Below are positions 13,312 through 21,117 of a stretch of 21,117 nucleotides of DNA, piece by piece. The notes beneath the pieces were generated by a model that searched no databases, was not told the DNA's origin, and saw nothing but the letters and a program-made list of their open reading frames with translations. The DNA is from UMGS1933 sp051891435 (GTDB lineage: Bacteria; Bacillota; Clostridia; TANB77; CAG-508), in NCBI GenBank assembly GCA_051891435.1, contig JBJFFE010000007.1, positions 1-21,117 of the forward strand, read 5' to 3'. Numbering within the stretch: position 1 is the stretch's first letter; each line of letters starts with the position of its first letter. A program made the position numbers and the translations under genes.

Positions 13312-13769
13312 AATATTTTTCTTAATTTATCAAAGAAGTTTCTATCTTTAATATTTGGAACTTCTTTTTTTATTTCTACAATAGCACTTGGATATACATC
13401 ATTATATATATATGATAATCTATCCATTAGGTCTTCTGTTCTAAATGGTTTAGGTAAAAAGTATCTAATTCCGAGTTCTCTTAATTCATCAATATATCCA
13501 TATACTCCTGCAGACACGATAAAGAATAGTGGAGAATTTTCTTTATTATTATAGTCTTTTATTATATCTAGCCCACCCCAGTCTCCTTTTCTTTTTAAGT
13601 CTGTTATTACCAAATCAGGTTTTAGAGTTTCAATTAAGTTCGTTTCAGACTCTCTATCATTGGCTATTCCAATAACTTTGTATTTTTCGTTTTCTTCAAT
13701 CCATCCTTTCATTACATTAACCATACTCGTATTATCATCTGCAATTATAATCTTTAAAACTTCGCTCAT
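13293..13769 (-). CDS. Stand-alone receiver-domain response regulator
   Basis: A 158-residue protein. Residues 5-122 form a CheY-like receiver with Asp11/Asp12, phospho-acceptor Asp57 (DLVITDLKRKGDWGG), Ser86 and Lys107 (PKP). The remaining 35 residues (VEIKKEVPNIKDRNFFDKLRKILKKRMR) are basic and helical, with no output domain. It may act by protein contact or compete with the Spo0A-like protein for phosphate. The ATG at 13769 follows AAGGAG. It lies 52 bases after the AbrB-like gene, with an operator-like sequence between them. Confidence 0.8.
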   Translation of the reverse strand: MSEVLKIIIADDNTSMVNVMKGWIEENEKYKVIGIANDRESETNLIETLKPDLVITDLKRKGDWGGLDIIKDYNNKENSPLFFIVSAGVYGYIDELRELGIRYFLPKPFRTEDLMDRLSYIYNDVYPSAIVEIKKEVPNIKDRNFFDKLRKILKKRMR

Positions 13770-13784
13770 TATAACACTCCTTCT

Positions 13785-13797
13785 GTTGCTAATGTGA
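13785..13797 (-). promoter_or_regulatory. Operator-like sequence, fourth copy
   Basis: The minus strand reads TCACATTAGCAAC, matching the repeated TCACATTTAGCAAC found at 14373-14478 except for one missing T. It lies between the AbrB-like and receiver genes. Confidence 0.35.
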
Positions 13798-13821
13798 CAC
13801 CAAGATGGATAAAAAAATATA

Positions 13822-14067
13822 CTATTTTATTGCTTTTATTTGATTAATACATTTCTTACATACATATTTTCCACAAAATTCTTTCAAATTTTTTTCATTT
13901 TCACATAATAAACAGTTTGAAACATCTTTCTTCAAAATCACTTTGTTTCCATCTACATAAATTTGCAATCCGTTGCCCTCTGCTATATCAAGATTATCCC
14001 TTATTTCTTTTGGAATTACAATTCTTCCAAGTTCATCTACTTTTCGAATAATTCCTGTACTTTTCAT
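13822..14067 (-). CDS. AbrB-like transition regulator with a C-terminal Cys cluster
   Basis: An 81-residue protein. Residues 1-48 (MKSTGIIRKVDELGRIVIPKE...IYVDGNKVILKK) match the AbrB/SpoVT swapped-hairpin DNA-binding domain. In place of the usual AbrB C-terminal half it has Cys52-x2-Cys55, Cys65, and Cys70-x2-Cys73, likely binding one zinc. The ATG at 14067 is 5 bases after the stop of the 65-residue gene, in the same operon. A perfect 0A box stands upstream of the operon, as Spo0A control of abrB would suggest. Confidence 0.82.
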   Translation of the reverse strand: MKSTGIIRKVDELGRIVIPKEIRDNLDIAEGNGLQIYVDGNKVILKKDVSNCLLCENEKNLKEFCGKYVCKKCINQIKAIK

Positions 14068-14072
14068 TCTTA

Positions 14073-14270
14073 TTATTTCTCCTTCGTTTTTTCTTCAAAA
14101 TATTTAACAAAAGCTTCCCACTCATCTAAAAATTTTTCATCTTCTCTATTTTGCTTTAAAAAGTCATCTACTTTTTTTCTTTCTTCTGTAAACATAGTCA
14201 TTTTAGCTCTTGTCTTGTTTAATAATTGTATAGTTCGAGTTTGTAAATATCTAATTCTTTCAACATCCAT
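14073..14270 (-). CDS. Small charged helical protein, 65 residues
   Basis: MDVERIRYLQTRTIQLLNKTRAK, then FTEERKKVDDFLKQNRED, ending EWEAFVKYFEEKTKEK. It is soluble, highly charged, probably coiled-coil, and I recognise no family. The ATG at 14270 is preceded by GGGAAGTGAT. It is the first gene of the operon that continues with the AbrB-like and receiver genes. Confidence 0.65.
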   Translation of the reverse strand: MDVERIRYLQTRTIQLLNKTRAKMTMFTEERKKVDDFLKQNREDEKFLDEWEAFVKYFEEKTKEK

Positions 14271-14306
14271 AATTCATCACTTCCCATCTATCAGTTATTA
14301 TAATTA

Positions 14307-14342
14307 ATTATAACAAATAGCAAATGAAAAGTTTGTCGAAAA
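14307..14342 (-). promoter_or_regulatory. 0A box and -10 of the AbrB-like operon
   Basis: TTTGTCGAAAA (14332-14342, plus strand) is a perfect 0A box. On the minus strand a TATAAT (14307-14312) lies downstream at a distance that puts the box over the -35 position, as at sigma-A promoters controlled by Spo0A. The -35 itself is poor, which fits an activated promoter, although repression is equally possible. Confidence 0.5.
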
Positions 14343-14372
14343 TTGTATCTTTTGGGAAAAAACAGAAATTTT

Positions 14373-14478
14373 CTTCACATTTAGCAACTATTGTTTAGTA
14401 TAGCATATATTCCAATTTTCTACAAGTGTATTACTTAGCAAAAGTGAAGTTTTTTGTTAGTTTCTTCACATTTAGCAA
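14373..14478 (+). promoter_or_regulatory. Three operator-like repeats upstream of an XRE gene
   Basis: CTTCACATTTAGCAA occurs at 14373-14387 and again at 14464-14478; an inverted, imperfect copy TTAGCAAAAGTGAAG is at 14435-14449. They occupy the gap between the divergent AbrB-like operon and the 78-residue XRE gene. They are probable binding sites for that protein or for its neighbour at 13027. Confidence 0.55.
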
Positions 14479-14530
14479 GTATAACAAAAATTTTTCTTGG
14501 TATACTTTTATAAGGAAAGGAATTGATGCT

Positions 14531-14767
14531 ATGCAACTTTCAACGGCAATTCGTAAAAGAATAAATAATTTATTAAAAGAAAATAATATGAATGTTTGGA
14601 AATTATATAAAGCAACTGGTGTACCTGCCTCTACACTTTCATACTTTATGAATGGAAAAAGAGAATTGATAAACTTAAAAACACTATTACATATATGTGA
14701 GGGATTCAACATAACTTTAAAAGAATTTTTTGATGATGAAATTTTTAATGATGTAGAACAAGACTGA
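14531..14767 (+). CDS. XRE-family transcriptional regulator, 78 residues
   Basis: A compact helix-turn-helix protein: MQLSTAIRKRINNLLKENNMNVWKLYKATGVPASTLSYFMNGKRELINLKTLLHICEGFNITLKEFF, typical of small phage-type repressors. The ATG at 14531 follows AAGGAAAGG; the ORF is open further upstream, but only from within the operator region. It ends at a terminator shared with the convergent sortase gene. Confidence 0.85.
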   Translation: MQLSTAIRKRINNLLKENNMNVWKLYKATGVPASTLSYFMNGKRELINLKTLLHICEGFNITLKEFFDDEIFNDVEQD

Positions 14768-14770
14768 AAA

Positions 14771-14806
14771 AAAGAACTAATTCAATATTAGTTCTTTATC
14801 TTTTTA
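14771..14806. terminator. Bidirectional terminator between the XRE and sortase genes
   Basis: AAAGAACTAAT (14771-14781) pairs with ATTAGTTCTTT (14787-14797). There is a T-rich tract on both strands (ATCTTTTT rightwards, TTTTTTTC leftwards). The sortase stop codon lies inside the stem. Confidence 0.85.
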
Positions 14807-15579
14807 GCGTGTAAAACTACTCTATATTTATTATTATTTGCACAAGTAGAAAGTGTAAGAATATTATCATTTTCATTTACATCAACGCCAAAATCAAATT
14901 TACTTCTTGACTTTACAGTTTTTATAAAATCATTAAATTCATTATCTTTAAAATCAGTTGTAATATAGTAGTCCTCATCTGCTACTTGATATACTGAAAA
15001 CACCTCATAGATACTATTATCATTTTCTGTTATAAAAGTTACATACTTGTTTTCTTCTTCATTATGCCAATCATCATTTAAAATATTTTTAAGACTTCCA
15101 AACATACTATCATCTCTCATATTATGCCCATATATAACTAAATTTTTATCAGTTCCATCAACTTTATTTTTATAATCAGCAAATATCCAACCTGCCGAAT
15201 TGCTTTCCTTATTAAAATTATGTTTTAGATAATAACTGTTATTTGTCCCCTTTACTACTGTGTATTCAATATTTGTTCCGTTTACTTTTAAGAAACCAAC
15301 TGTATCAGAATTTTTATCTTTTAAAGCTTGAAAGTCTACCTTATATTTTTCCTTTTCTTCTACATTTTCTTCATCTATTGTAATTGCTTGAGATATTTCT
15401 TCAGCAATTTTTTTGTTTTCTCTATTGTTTAAAAACCACATTATGATCTTAAAACCTGAAAATACAAATAAAATAATAAAAAATATTAAAATTATATTAG
15501 GTATAAGGTTTTTGTTTGTTTTTACTTTCTTTTTGGTATTTTCTTTATATCTATTCCCTTTTTTATTTTGCTTATCCAA
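14788..15579 (-). CDS. srtB: Class B sortase
   Basis: Membrane-anchored transpeptidase that cleaves a sorting signal and joins the surface protein to the cell wall or its precursor. The 263 residues have a basic cytoplasmic start, a membrane segment (about 25-50) and the sortase barrel. Catalytic residues are His152 (IYGHNM), Cys246 (LTLSTC) and Arg253 (YRVVLHA); the motif YYLKHNFN...SAGWIFADY is typical of class B. Translation probably starts at a TTG (15579) 8 bases behind GGAG. It follows the 173-residue gene by 24 bases, and the likely substrate, ending NPKTS, is one gene further upstream. Confidence 0.92.
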   Translation of the reverse strand: MDKQNKKGNRYKENTKKKVKTNKNLIPNIILIFFIILFVFSGFKIIMWFLNNRENKKIAEEISQAITIDEENVEEKEKYKVDFQALKDKNSDTVGFLKVNGTNIEYTVVKGTNNSYYLKHNFNKESNSAGWIFADYKNKVDGTDKNLVIYGHNMRDDSMFGSLKNILNDDWHNEEENKYVTFITENDNSIYEVFSVYQVADEDYYITTDFKDNEFNDFIKTVKSRSKFDFGVDVNENDNILTLSTCANNNKYRVVLHAKKIKN

Positions 15580-15603
15580 TTTATTTTCTCCATCTTTCCC
15601 AAA

Positions 15604-16125
15604 TTAGTTTTTGTTTTCTATTTCCATAAGTTTAAATGTATTTTCGCAAAATTTAATTAAACTTTTAGAGTTTTTGAATCCTGTTATTTTTGCATAATAC
15701 TCTGCATATTTTGTATTTTCATCTACATATTTTAATTCTATTGCTTTTCTAATATTATATATTTCTTTATTAGAAGTGTTTTCATTTGCCAATATCTCAT
15801 TTAATGTTTTTTGATATTTACTGTCTTTATTTTTCATTTCTGCAATGTTTTCATTTGATATTATACAATCATCTATTAAATCATTAACACTTTGTATTGT
15901 AACTACTTTGTTATTGTTTTCTTTATTATATGTTGTATTTACTATTTTTTCTGAATATGTAACAACTCCGTCTTTTACACGTCCTGCATCTCCATATTTG
16001 TTTCCAAAGATTCCATTTATAATTAATGCCATTAAGATTATTACTGCCATAATTATGAAGATCATAATACAAAATCTTTTTTTATTCTTTATAGTCATTT
16101 TATTTTTTTTAGCACTTTTTTTCAT
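15604..16125 (-). CDS. Membrane-anchored extracytoplasmic protein, unknown function
   Basis: A 173-residue protein with a Lys-rich start, one membrane helix (about 19-40) and a soluble, Asn/Lys-rich outer part, including ELKYVDENTKYAEYYAKITGF. No family is recognised. It lies between a surface protein and its sortase, so a role in presenting, anchoring or folding the substrate is possible. The ATG at 16125 follows AAGGGG. A strong hairpin separates it from the adhesin gene. Confidence 0.7.
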   Translation of the reverse strand: MKKSAKKNKMTIKNKKRFCIMIFIIMAVIILMALIINGIFGNKYGDAGRVKDGVVTYSEKIVNTTYNKENNNKVVTIQSVNDLIDDCIISNENIAEMKNKDSKYQKTLNEILANENTSNKEIYNIRKAIELKYVDENTKYAEYYAKITGFKNSKSLIKFCENTFKLMEIENKN

Positions 16126-16149
16126 ATTAACCCCTTTTCTTATTTATGA

Positions 16150-16187
16150 AATAAAATAGACTAGCGTTTTATTGGCTAGTCTATTTT
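16150..16187 (-). terminator. Intercistronic terminator after the adhesin gene
   Basis: AAAATAGACTAGC (16153-16165) pairs perfectly with GCTAGTCTATTTT (16175-16187), a 13-bp stem with a 9-base loop. On the minus strand it is followed by ATTT. It starts 9 bases after the adhesin stop and would make the downstream genes less expressed than the adhesin. Confidence 0.75.
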
Positions 16188-16196
16188 AGCTTTGTC

Positions 16197-19100
16197 TTAA
16201 TGTTTTTTTGCTACTTTGTTTTTATTATATTTTACTGTAATAGCAATTCCTAAAACTGATACTATAAACATAGCTACAAATGTTACTATATTATCACTTG
16301 TTTTTGGATTATTTGTTGTATTTTCTGCTTTATCTGCTGTTCCATTATTTTCTTCAGCTACTTTTGCTATTGTAAATGTAGTTGTAGCATCTCCACCATC
16401 TGTGTATGTTACTTTTAGTGTATGCTTTCCTTCTGCTAAACTGTTCATGTAGTCTGGTTTAAATGTTATTATTGTGCTTCCAGATTTTGCTGTGTAGTTT
16501 TCTTCTGCTACTAAGTTGCCATCTACATATACTTTATCAAATAATGAAAATTCTCCATTTATTTTAAATGTTGCTGATCCATCTTTTGTAATAGTATATG
16601 TTTGTCCTGCACCTTCTACTACTTTGTATGTAATTTTTTCTACTGTTACAACAATTTCTGCATCTGATAAGATATTTTCTAGCACTAATTTGTCATCTAC
16701 TATTGATGCTAGTTTTTCTACTCCATTTACTTTTACAGATGTTAATTTATATCCTGCATTTGCTGTTATTACAAATTCTTTATTTGAATTGTAATCTACT
16801 AGAATCATTCCATTTGGTGTAATTGTAGCATTTTCAACATCATTTATTGTTATTTTGTATTGTATTTTCTTATATGTTACTACAACATTTATATCTTGGT
16901 TTCCAACTGTTAATTCTAGTTTGTTGTTGCTAACAGTTTTTACTGTTCCATTTACTTTTACATTATCAATTTCATATCCTGCGTTTGGTGTAAATGTTAC
17001 TGTATATTTTGTTCCTTCAAGTGCATCTACTTTTCCTTCGCTTATTGTTCCTCCAATGATATTTGTAACATTTGTTGTAATATTAACTTTTGATAAACCA
17101 TAAACATTTACATTAAATGTTACTGTTGTGTAGTTTGTTGTATCACCATTTTCAGTGTATTTAGCTTGATAGTTATTATCACCTACTGTAATTACTTCAT
17201 CTGAGCTTACCCATTCTGCATTTGTTGGTAAAGAAACTGTAGATAATGTATCTCCTGCTGTTCCTTTTTTATTAGTTACTGTTGGAGCTACTGATACTTT
17301 TTTAGTTATTTCAACATTAACTGTTTTACTTCCAACATAATCATCATCTTCATAAGAATATACAACTTTGTATAATCCAACATTTGTTGGTTTACTTATT
17401 TCAGCATCGCTTGAATTGTACCATTTTTCAGTTAAGGCACTTGGTGCAATTCCATTGCTAACTGTTAATGTTCCAACTAATGAAACAGGATTTCCAGTAT
17501 AAGTTACTTGTTGATCTGCTATACCACTAATTGTTAATACATCTTTATTTTTAATTTCAAAGTTCTTTGTTGGAGTTCCTTCGTAATTACCTTTACCTGT
17601 TACTGTTACTGTTGCAGTTCCAATGCTTGTATTATTTGAATATCCAACTTCATAATCAGTTCCAGATGCTAATGTATTTCCATTAACCTTTACTGTAACA
17701 GTTGGAGTTTTAGGATTTCCATCATATCTTACTGTTGTATATTGTAATGATATATTAGTAGCTTGTAGTTCATATTTATTTATTGTAAATGCTTTGTTTG
17801 CATCACTAAATGTATAATTGCTATTAGCTACTTTTGATATTGTTGCAGTTGCAGTTCCTGCATTTATATTGTTTGAATAACTTACTGTATAGTCTGTATC
17901 TTTTATTAAAACAGTTGTACCATCTTTTACAACAAGTTCAGGTTTTTGTGCTTCACCATTATATGTTACTGCACTAATATCTTCTATTGTTGGTGTTATT
18001 GATTTTTGGCTTATTACAAAGTCTTTATTAACTATTCCAGAATAATTTCCCATACCAGTAACTTTAGCTTTACCTGTTCCTGCATTTACATTATTTGAGT
18101 AAACTACTTCATAGTCTGTTCCTTTTGTTAATGTATTTCCATCTACTTTTACTGTAACACTTGGCTCTTTAGCAGTTCCATCATAAGTATATGTTGCTGT
18201 TTCTAATGTTACATCTGTATCTTGTATTTCTTTTCCTGTAATATTTGCAGTTGCTACATAAGATGTACCTGTTAGTTTATAATTTGCTGTTTTTGTTGTT
18301 TCTTTTAGTGTTAATGTTACATTAACATTTTTATTAGTTCCAATATTGCTATCTACAAAAGTTGCAGATACTGTATAGTCTGTATCTTTTGTTAAAGTTT
18401 CAGTTCCTACAAGTCCTGTAAATGTTACATTTTCAACTTCTGCTGTTGTATTTCCATTATATGTTTTATCTTTTACTGTTGCAGCATAAGATATTTCTTT
18501 TTTATCAACTGTTAAGTCATAAGATGCTGCTGCTTCTGCATAATCTGCATTTTCATTTGCAGCTGCAGTAATTGTTGTTGTTCCTACTTTTTTTATAGTT
18601 ACTAATCCTGTTGTAGAATTTACTTCTGCAACAGCAGTATCTGATGAAGAATAAGTAACTGTTCCAGTTCCTACTGTATGATTAGCAGTTATAGTAAAGT
18701 TGCTATCTCCATAATTTTTATTTACTGTACTATTTGTAAACGTAATTGTTTGAGGATCTTTTGCAACAATAGTAAACTCTTTATTTCCTGTACCTTTATA
18801 ATTATTTTTACCAGTAACAGTTACAGTTGCTGTACCTATATCAGTATTATCAGTATAACTTACTGTATAATCAGTATATTTTGTTAATGTTCTACCATTT
18901 AATACTACTGTTGGTTCTGGTGTAATTTCACTACCTGTTACTTTATATGTTGCTTGTGGTAATGTTACATTTGCATCAGTAATAGTAGCGTGAATAATTT
19001 TCCAATTAAGAGTTAAATTTCCTGTAGTGCCATCAACCCATTCATAATTGGCACTATCTTTTAATGCTACTGTAGTTATATAATCACCTACATTAACAGC

Positions 19101-20930
19101 ATCAAGTGTTCCAGATAATTCTTGTAAACTACTATTATAATTATTATAATCATCCATTTCTGGGAATCTTCGTAAACCACTATATTCAAATTCATAAGTT
19201 CTTAGAGTAACTTTTTCTAATTGCTTTTTAATTATTGTAAAATTTACATCTTTATCGCTAAAAGTATAATTTCCATTAGTTACCTCTGAAATTGTTGCTG
19301 TTGCAGTTCCAACATTTATATTGTTTGAATATGTAACTTCGTAATCAGTTCCTTCTATTAATGTTGTTGCTCCATCTTTTACAACAACTGTTGGTTTTAT
19401 TTCTGAACCTGTATATGTTTGGTCAGCAATAGTATCAACCGTTGGTGTAATTGTTTTAGCAACTATATCATAAAATACTGAAACACCAGAAGCTGAGTAG
19501 TTTCTATTAGTAACGTTGATTGTTACTTTATAACTTCCAATACTTGTAGGTTTATCATCAACATCCTGATAACTTTCTCCTACTTTTTTAGCATATTTAA
19601 ACTCATAGTCACCTACACCTAATTCTGGAGCCCCAACAATTGTTGGAGTATATTCTTCTCCATAAGAAATAGTACCTTCAATGCTAATACCAAGATCAGG
19701 TAAATTTTTAGCACCTACATTAAGTGTTACAGTTGCTGTATATATCTTATCTGACATATCAGTAACAGTTATTGTTGCTGTATAAGTTCCTGCCTCTAAT
19801 CCATCTACTGGTTTAATAGTAAATGAAGTATTATCAGTTGCTTTTGAACCAATTGTTGGTTGTGTAGTTCCAATTACAGTAAATTTAGTTGGTTCATCTA
19901 CTGTAACGCTTTTTACTTGTAAATCAGATGTTCCTCTATTATAAATTGATATAGCTTTAGCACTTACACTTGTATAGCCATATTTAACACTATCAAATGT
20001 TGGTGCAGTTACATCAAATCCATCTTTTTTAACTAGTTTTATACCAGCATAAGATGTATCTGTGTAACCATCAACTTCATACCATAGAGATGAAGGAACT
20101 TCTGCTTTAGCTGATGTACTTCTTTCTGCAATCAATACTTGTTTATCTTCTGATGAATTAAAAATATAGAAATTAGTATCTTCTGGAACGACATCATCAA
20201 TAGAATAACTTTCACTGCTTGCAATCAAACGATTGTTACCAGATTTAAATGTTAAATTATCAAATGACATATTAAATGTAATATTGTTTAACCTCATATC
20301 GCTAGCTAGAATAATTGATGACATATTAGTAGATACATGTTCAAAATATCCTTTTGTTATTTTAAAATCAAAAGTTATTAATTTATCTTTCCAATAGTAA
20401 GAATTGTCAGTATTAAATTCAAAAAACCTATTATATGCACCGCTTGTTCCATAAAATTTCCCACCATCTATTGTTAACTTGTAATGCATACCAGTATTTG
20501 ATACGTTTTGTTGATAAACGAAAATAGGTTTAATTCCTAACTTAATCGTTCCTGTTTGAGATGCACTAGTGTCTGTTATAGTTAAACTGCCTGAGGTAAA
20601 ATTTTCAATGTTATTGCTTCCATAGTTAATGGTCATATTAGAATTACTATTAGTTATATCTAATGTATACCCATTTAGATCAAATGTAAAATCATTAACA
20701 ACATATATACCCATTCCAGCTGAAGCAGGAATTGCAATATCTGCTCCTAATTTTACTTCCGTTATACTAGTATCAGTTACACCATCATTATTAGCATTAA
20801 CAGCTTCTTTAAGTTCATCATATGTTGTTACTGTTACTGATGTGGCTTCTACCTTATTCATTCCTATAAGCATAAATGCTATAAATAGAAAGCCTAAAAT
20901 AATTAAATGTTTTTTCTTTAATTTAAACAT
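16197..20930 (-). CDS. Giant repeat adhesin with NPKTS sorting signal
   Basis: A 1577-residue secreted, wall-anchored protein. A signal peptide (about 1-29) is followed by a beta-helix-like region (to about 310). Then come bacterial Ig-like (MBG/YDG/Big2-type) units: at least five of the form Y-x-G...PTVxVK...L-x-x-G-T-D-Y-x-V-x-Y-S-N-N...GTATVT. Two InlB-type or Flg_new-like repeats follow (NAGYEIDNVKVNG, NAGYKLTSVKVNG). The end is Pro/Asn-rich with NPKTS at 1541-1545, a hydrophobic helix and NKNKVAKKH. The motif is not LPxTG but fits class B sortase substrates of the NPxT[S/N] type, and a sortase B is two genes downstream. The ATG at 20930 has AAAGGAG. Probable role: adhesion or surface scaffold; no ligand can be deduced. 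Confidence 0.88.
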   Translation of the reverse strand: MFKLKKKHLIILGFLFIAFMLIGMNKVEATSVTVTTYDELKEAVNANNDGVTDTSITEVKLGADIAIPASAGMGIYVVNDFTFDLNGYTLDITNSNSNMTINYGSNNIENFTSGSLTITDTSASQTGTIKLGIKPIFVYQQNVSNTGMHYKLTIDGGKFYGTSGAYNRFFEFNTDNSYYWKDKLITFDFKITKGYFEHVSTNMSSIILASDMRLNNITFNMSFDNLTFKSGNNRLIASSESYSIDDVVPEDTNFYIFNSSEDKQVLIAERSTSAKAEVPSSLWYEVDGYTDTSYAGIKLVKKDGFDVTAPTFDSVKYGYTSVSAKAISIYNRGTSDLQVKSVTVDEPTKFTVIGTTQPTIGSKATDNTSFTIKPVDGLEAGTYTATITVTDMSDKIYTATVTLNVGAKNLPDLGISIEGTISYGEEYTPTIVGAPELGVGDYEFKYAKKVGESYQDVDDKPTSIGSYKVTINVTNRNYSASGVSVFYDIVAKTITPTVDTIADQTYTGSEIKPTVVVKDGATTLIEGTDYEVTYSNNINVGTATATISEVTNGNYTFSDKDVNFTIIKKQLEKVTLRTYEFEYSGLRRFPEMDDYNNYNSSLQELSGTLDAVNVGDYITTVALKDSANYEWVDGTTGNLTLNWKIIHATITDANVTLPQATYKVTGSEITPEPTVVLNGRTLTKYTDYTVSYTDNTDIGTATVTVTGKNNYKGTGNKEFTIVAKDPQTITFTNSTVNKNYGDSNFTITANHTVGTGTVTYSSSDTAVAEVNSTTGLVTIKKVGTTTITAAANENADYAEAAASYDLTVDKKEISYAATVKDKTYNGNTTAEVENVTFTGLVGTETLTKDTDYTVSATFVDSNIGTNKNVNVTLTLKETTKTANYKLTGTSYVATANITGKEIQDTDVTLETATYTYDGTAKEPSVTVKVDGNTLTKGTDYEVVYSNNVNAGTGKAKVTGMGNYSGIVNKDFVISQKSITPTIEDISAVTYNGEAQKPELVVKDGTTVLIKDTDYTVSYSNNINAGTATATISKVANSNYTFSDANKAFTINKYELQATNISLQYTTVRYDGNPKTPTVTVKVNGNTLASGTDYEVGYSNNTSIGTATVTVTGKGNYEGTPTKNFEIKNKDVLTISGIADQQVTYTGNPVSLVGTLTVSNGIAPSALTEKWYNSSDAEISKPTNVGLYKVVYSYEDDDYVGSKTVNVEITKKVSVAPTVTNKKGTAGDTLSTVSLPTNAEWVSSDEVITVGDNNYQAKYTENGDTTNYTTVTFNVNVYGLSKVNITTNVTNIIGGTISEGKVDALEGTKYTVTFTPNAGYEIDNVKVNGTVKTVSNNKLELTVGNQDINVVVTYKKIQYKITINDVENATITPNGMILVDYNSNKEFVITANAGYKLTSVKVNGVEKLASIVDDKLVLENILSDAEIVVTVEKITYKVVEGAGQTYTITKDGSATFKINGEFSLFDKVYVDGNLVAEENYTAKSGSTIITFKPDYMNSLAEGKHTLKVTYTDGGDATTTFTIAKVAEENNGTADKAENTTNNPKTSDNIVTFVAMFIVSVLGIAITVKYNKNKVAKKH

Positions 20931-20953
20931 TTTTCTTTTTCTCCTTTCAAAAT

Positions 20954-20970
20954 TTGTGAATTTATCACAA
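20954..20970. promoter_or_regulatory. Palindrome before the adhesin ribosome site
   Basis: TTGTGA ATTTA TCACAA is a perfect 6-bp inverted repeat about 10 bases from the AAAGGAG of the adhesin. It resembles a CRP/FNR-type half-site pair with one base less in the middle; it could also form a leader hairpin. No clear -35 is visible upstream. Confidence 0.4.
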
Positions 20971-21090
20971 TATATATTTAATTTTTAATGTTTTCTTAAT
21001 AATAAATATAAATTTCTTTTGTGTTATTATTTCCGTAAGTATTTTTATTAGAAAACAATTCTATTTAAAAACTGTTTTCACCTCCAATAT

Positions 21091-21117
21091 AATAAAATAG
21101 ACTAATCCTTTTATTTT
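21091..21117 (-). terminator. Left arm of a terminator like the one at 16150, cut by the window end
   Basis: AATAAAATAGACTA (21091-21104) repeats exactly the 14 bases at 16150-16163 that form the left part of the adhesin terminator. The matching right arm would lie just outside the window. It suggests that the next upstream gene ends with a related terminator. A 7-bp inverted repeat GAAAACA/TGTTTTC lies at 21051-21079. Confidence 0.45.

Noticed and set aside
16216..18887. Long plus-strand ORFs opposite the adhesin, pnp and prepilin genes
   Set aside because: Shadows of repetitive, AT-rich coding DNA; no ribosome sites and no protein features.
21051..21090. GTG-started six-codon ORF (MKTVFK) beside GGAGGTG
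   Set aside because: The GTG overlaps the ribosome-site sequence itself, so the spacing does not work. More likely a fragment or chance.
1..21117. Simple codon reassignment of CGG (to Gln or Trp) instead of a +1 shift
   Set aside because: At all three CGG sites the downstream homology continues in the +1 frame, not in frame, so reassignment alone does not explain them.
1..21117. CRISPR array, tRNA or rRNA genes, DGR reverse transcriptase
   Set aside because: I saw no regularly spaced repeats, no cloverleaf-like segments with CCA-proximal motifs, and no reverse transcriptase motif in any reading frame.

Overview
The window comes from a very AT-rich, low-GC Gram-positive genome, most likely an uncultured gut Clostridia-type Firmicute. 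Evidence: AGGAGG-type ribosome sites, AGA as the main Arg codon, textbook TTGACA/TATAAT promoters, a class B sortase, a Spo0A-like regulator and an AbrB-like regulator. I cannot name a species. No tRNA, rRNA or CRISPR array was seen.

Layout. (1) 1-5970 is a core block on the minus strand: cytidylate kinase (cmk, 3' end outside the window), a P-loop ATPase fused to an Asp23-like domain, a membrane glycosyltransferase, pnp and rpsO. Its gaps carry short GTAG-footed palindromes, some in inverted pairs. (2) 5995-6771 is a HigB/HigA-type toxin-antitoxin pair sitting on the last 29 codons of an older HicB-like antitoxin. (3) 7078-8235 is a prepilin-like surface protein that has lost its N-terminus; its 3' end has a GC-rich, NNC-codon patch resembling the variable region of a diversity-generating retroelement. 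(4) 8265-11685 is a minus-strand accessory operon: two small proteins resembling sigma regions 4 and 2, three small genes, an HTH protein and a large serine recombinase, preceded by a structured leader. (5) 12061-14767 is a regulatory cluster with a divergent Spo0A-like regulator, two XRE proteins, a stand-alone receiver and an AbrB-like protein with a Cys cluster. A perfect 0A box and four related operator-like sequences lie among them. (6) 14788-20930 is a surface cassette: a 1577-residue repeat adhesin ending in NPKTS, a membrane protein of unknown role and a class B sortase.

Main discovery candidate: the serine recombinase and the HigB-like toxin are interrupted by three apparent +1 frameshifts. 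All three fall exactly at an in-frame CGG codon followed by A, so that skipping the C (NNN C GGA) restores the conserved family sequence with a glycine. By eye, I find no other in-frame CGG codon in roughly 6,000 codons of the genes called here. This suggests that CGG is unassigned in this organism and acts as a +1 recoding signal, or that accessory genes are gated by it. In the recombinase one of the two sites lies between the two active-site arginines, so a catalytic enzyme cannot be made without the shift.

How the parts may fit together: the recombinase operon ends directly against the headless prepilin gene, so excision might rebuild a surface gene. Recombinase output looks restrained by two CGG shifts and by a hairpin around its ribosome site. 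The operon may be driven by its own split sigma-like pair, next to a cluster of stationary-phase-type regulators. These links are inference.
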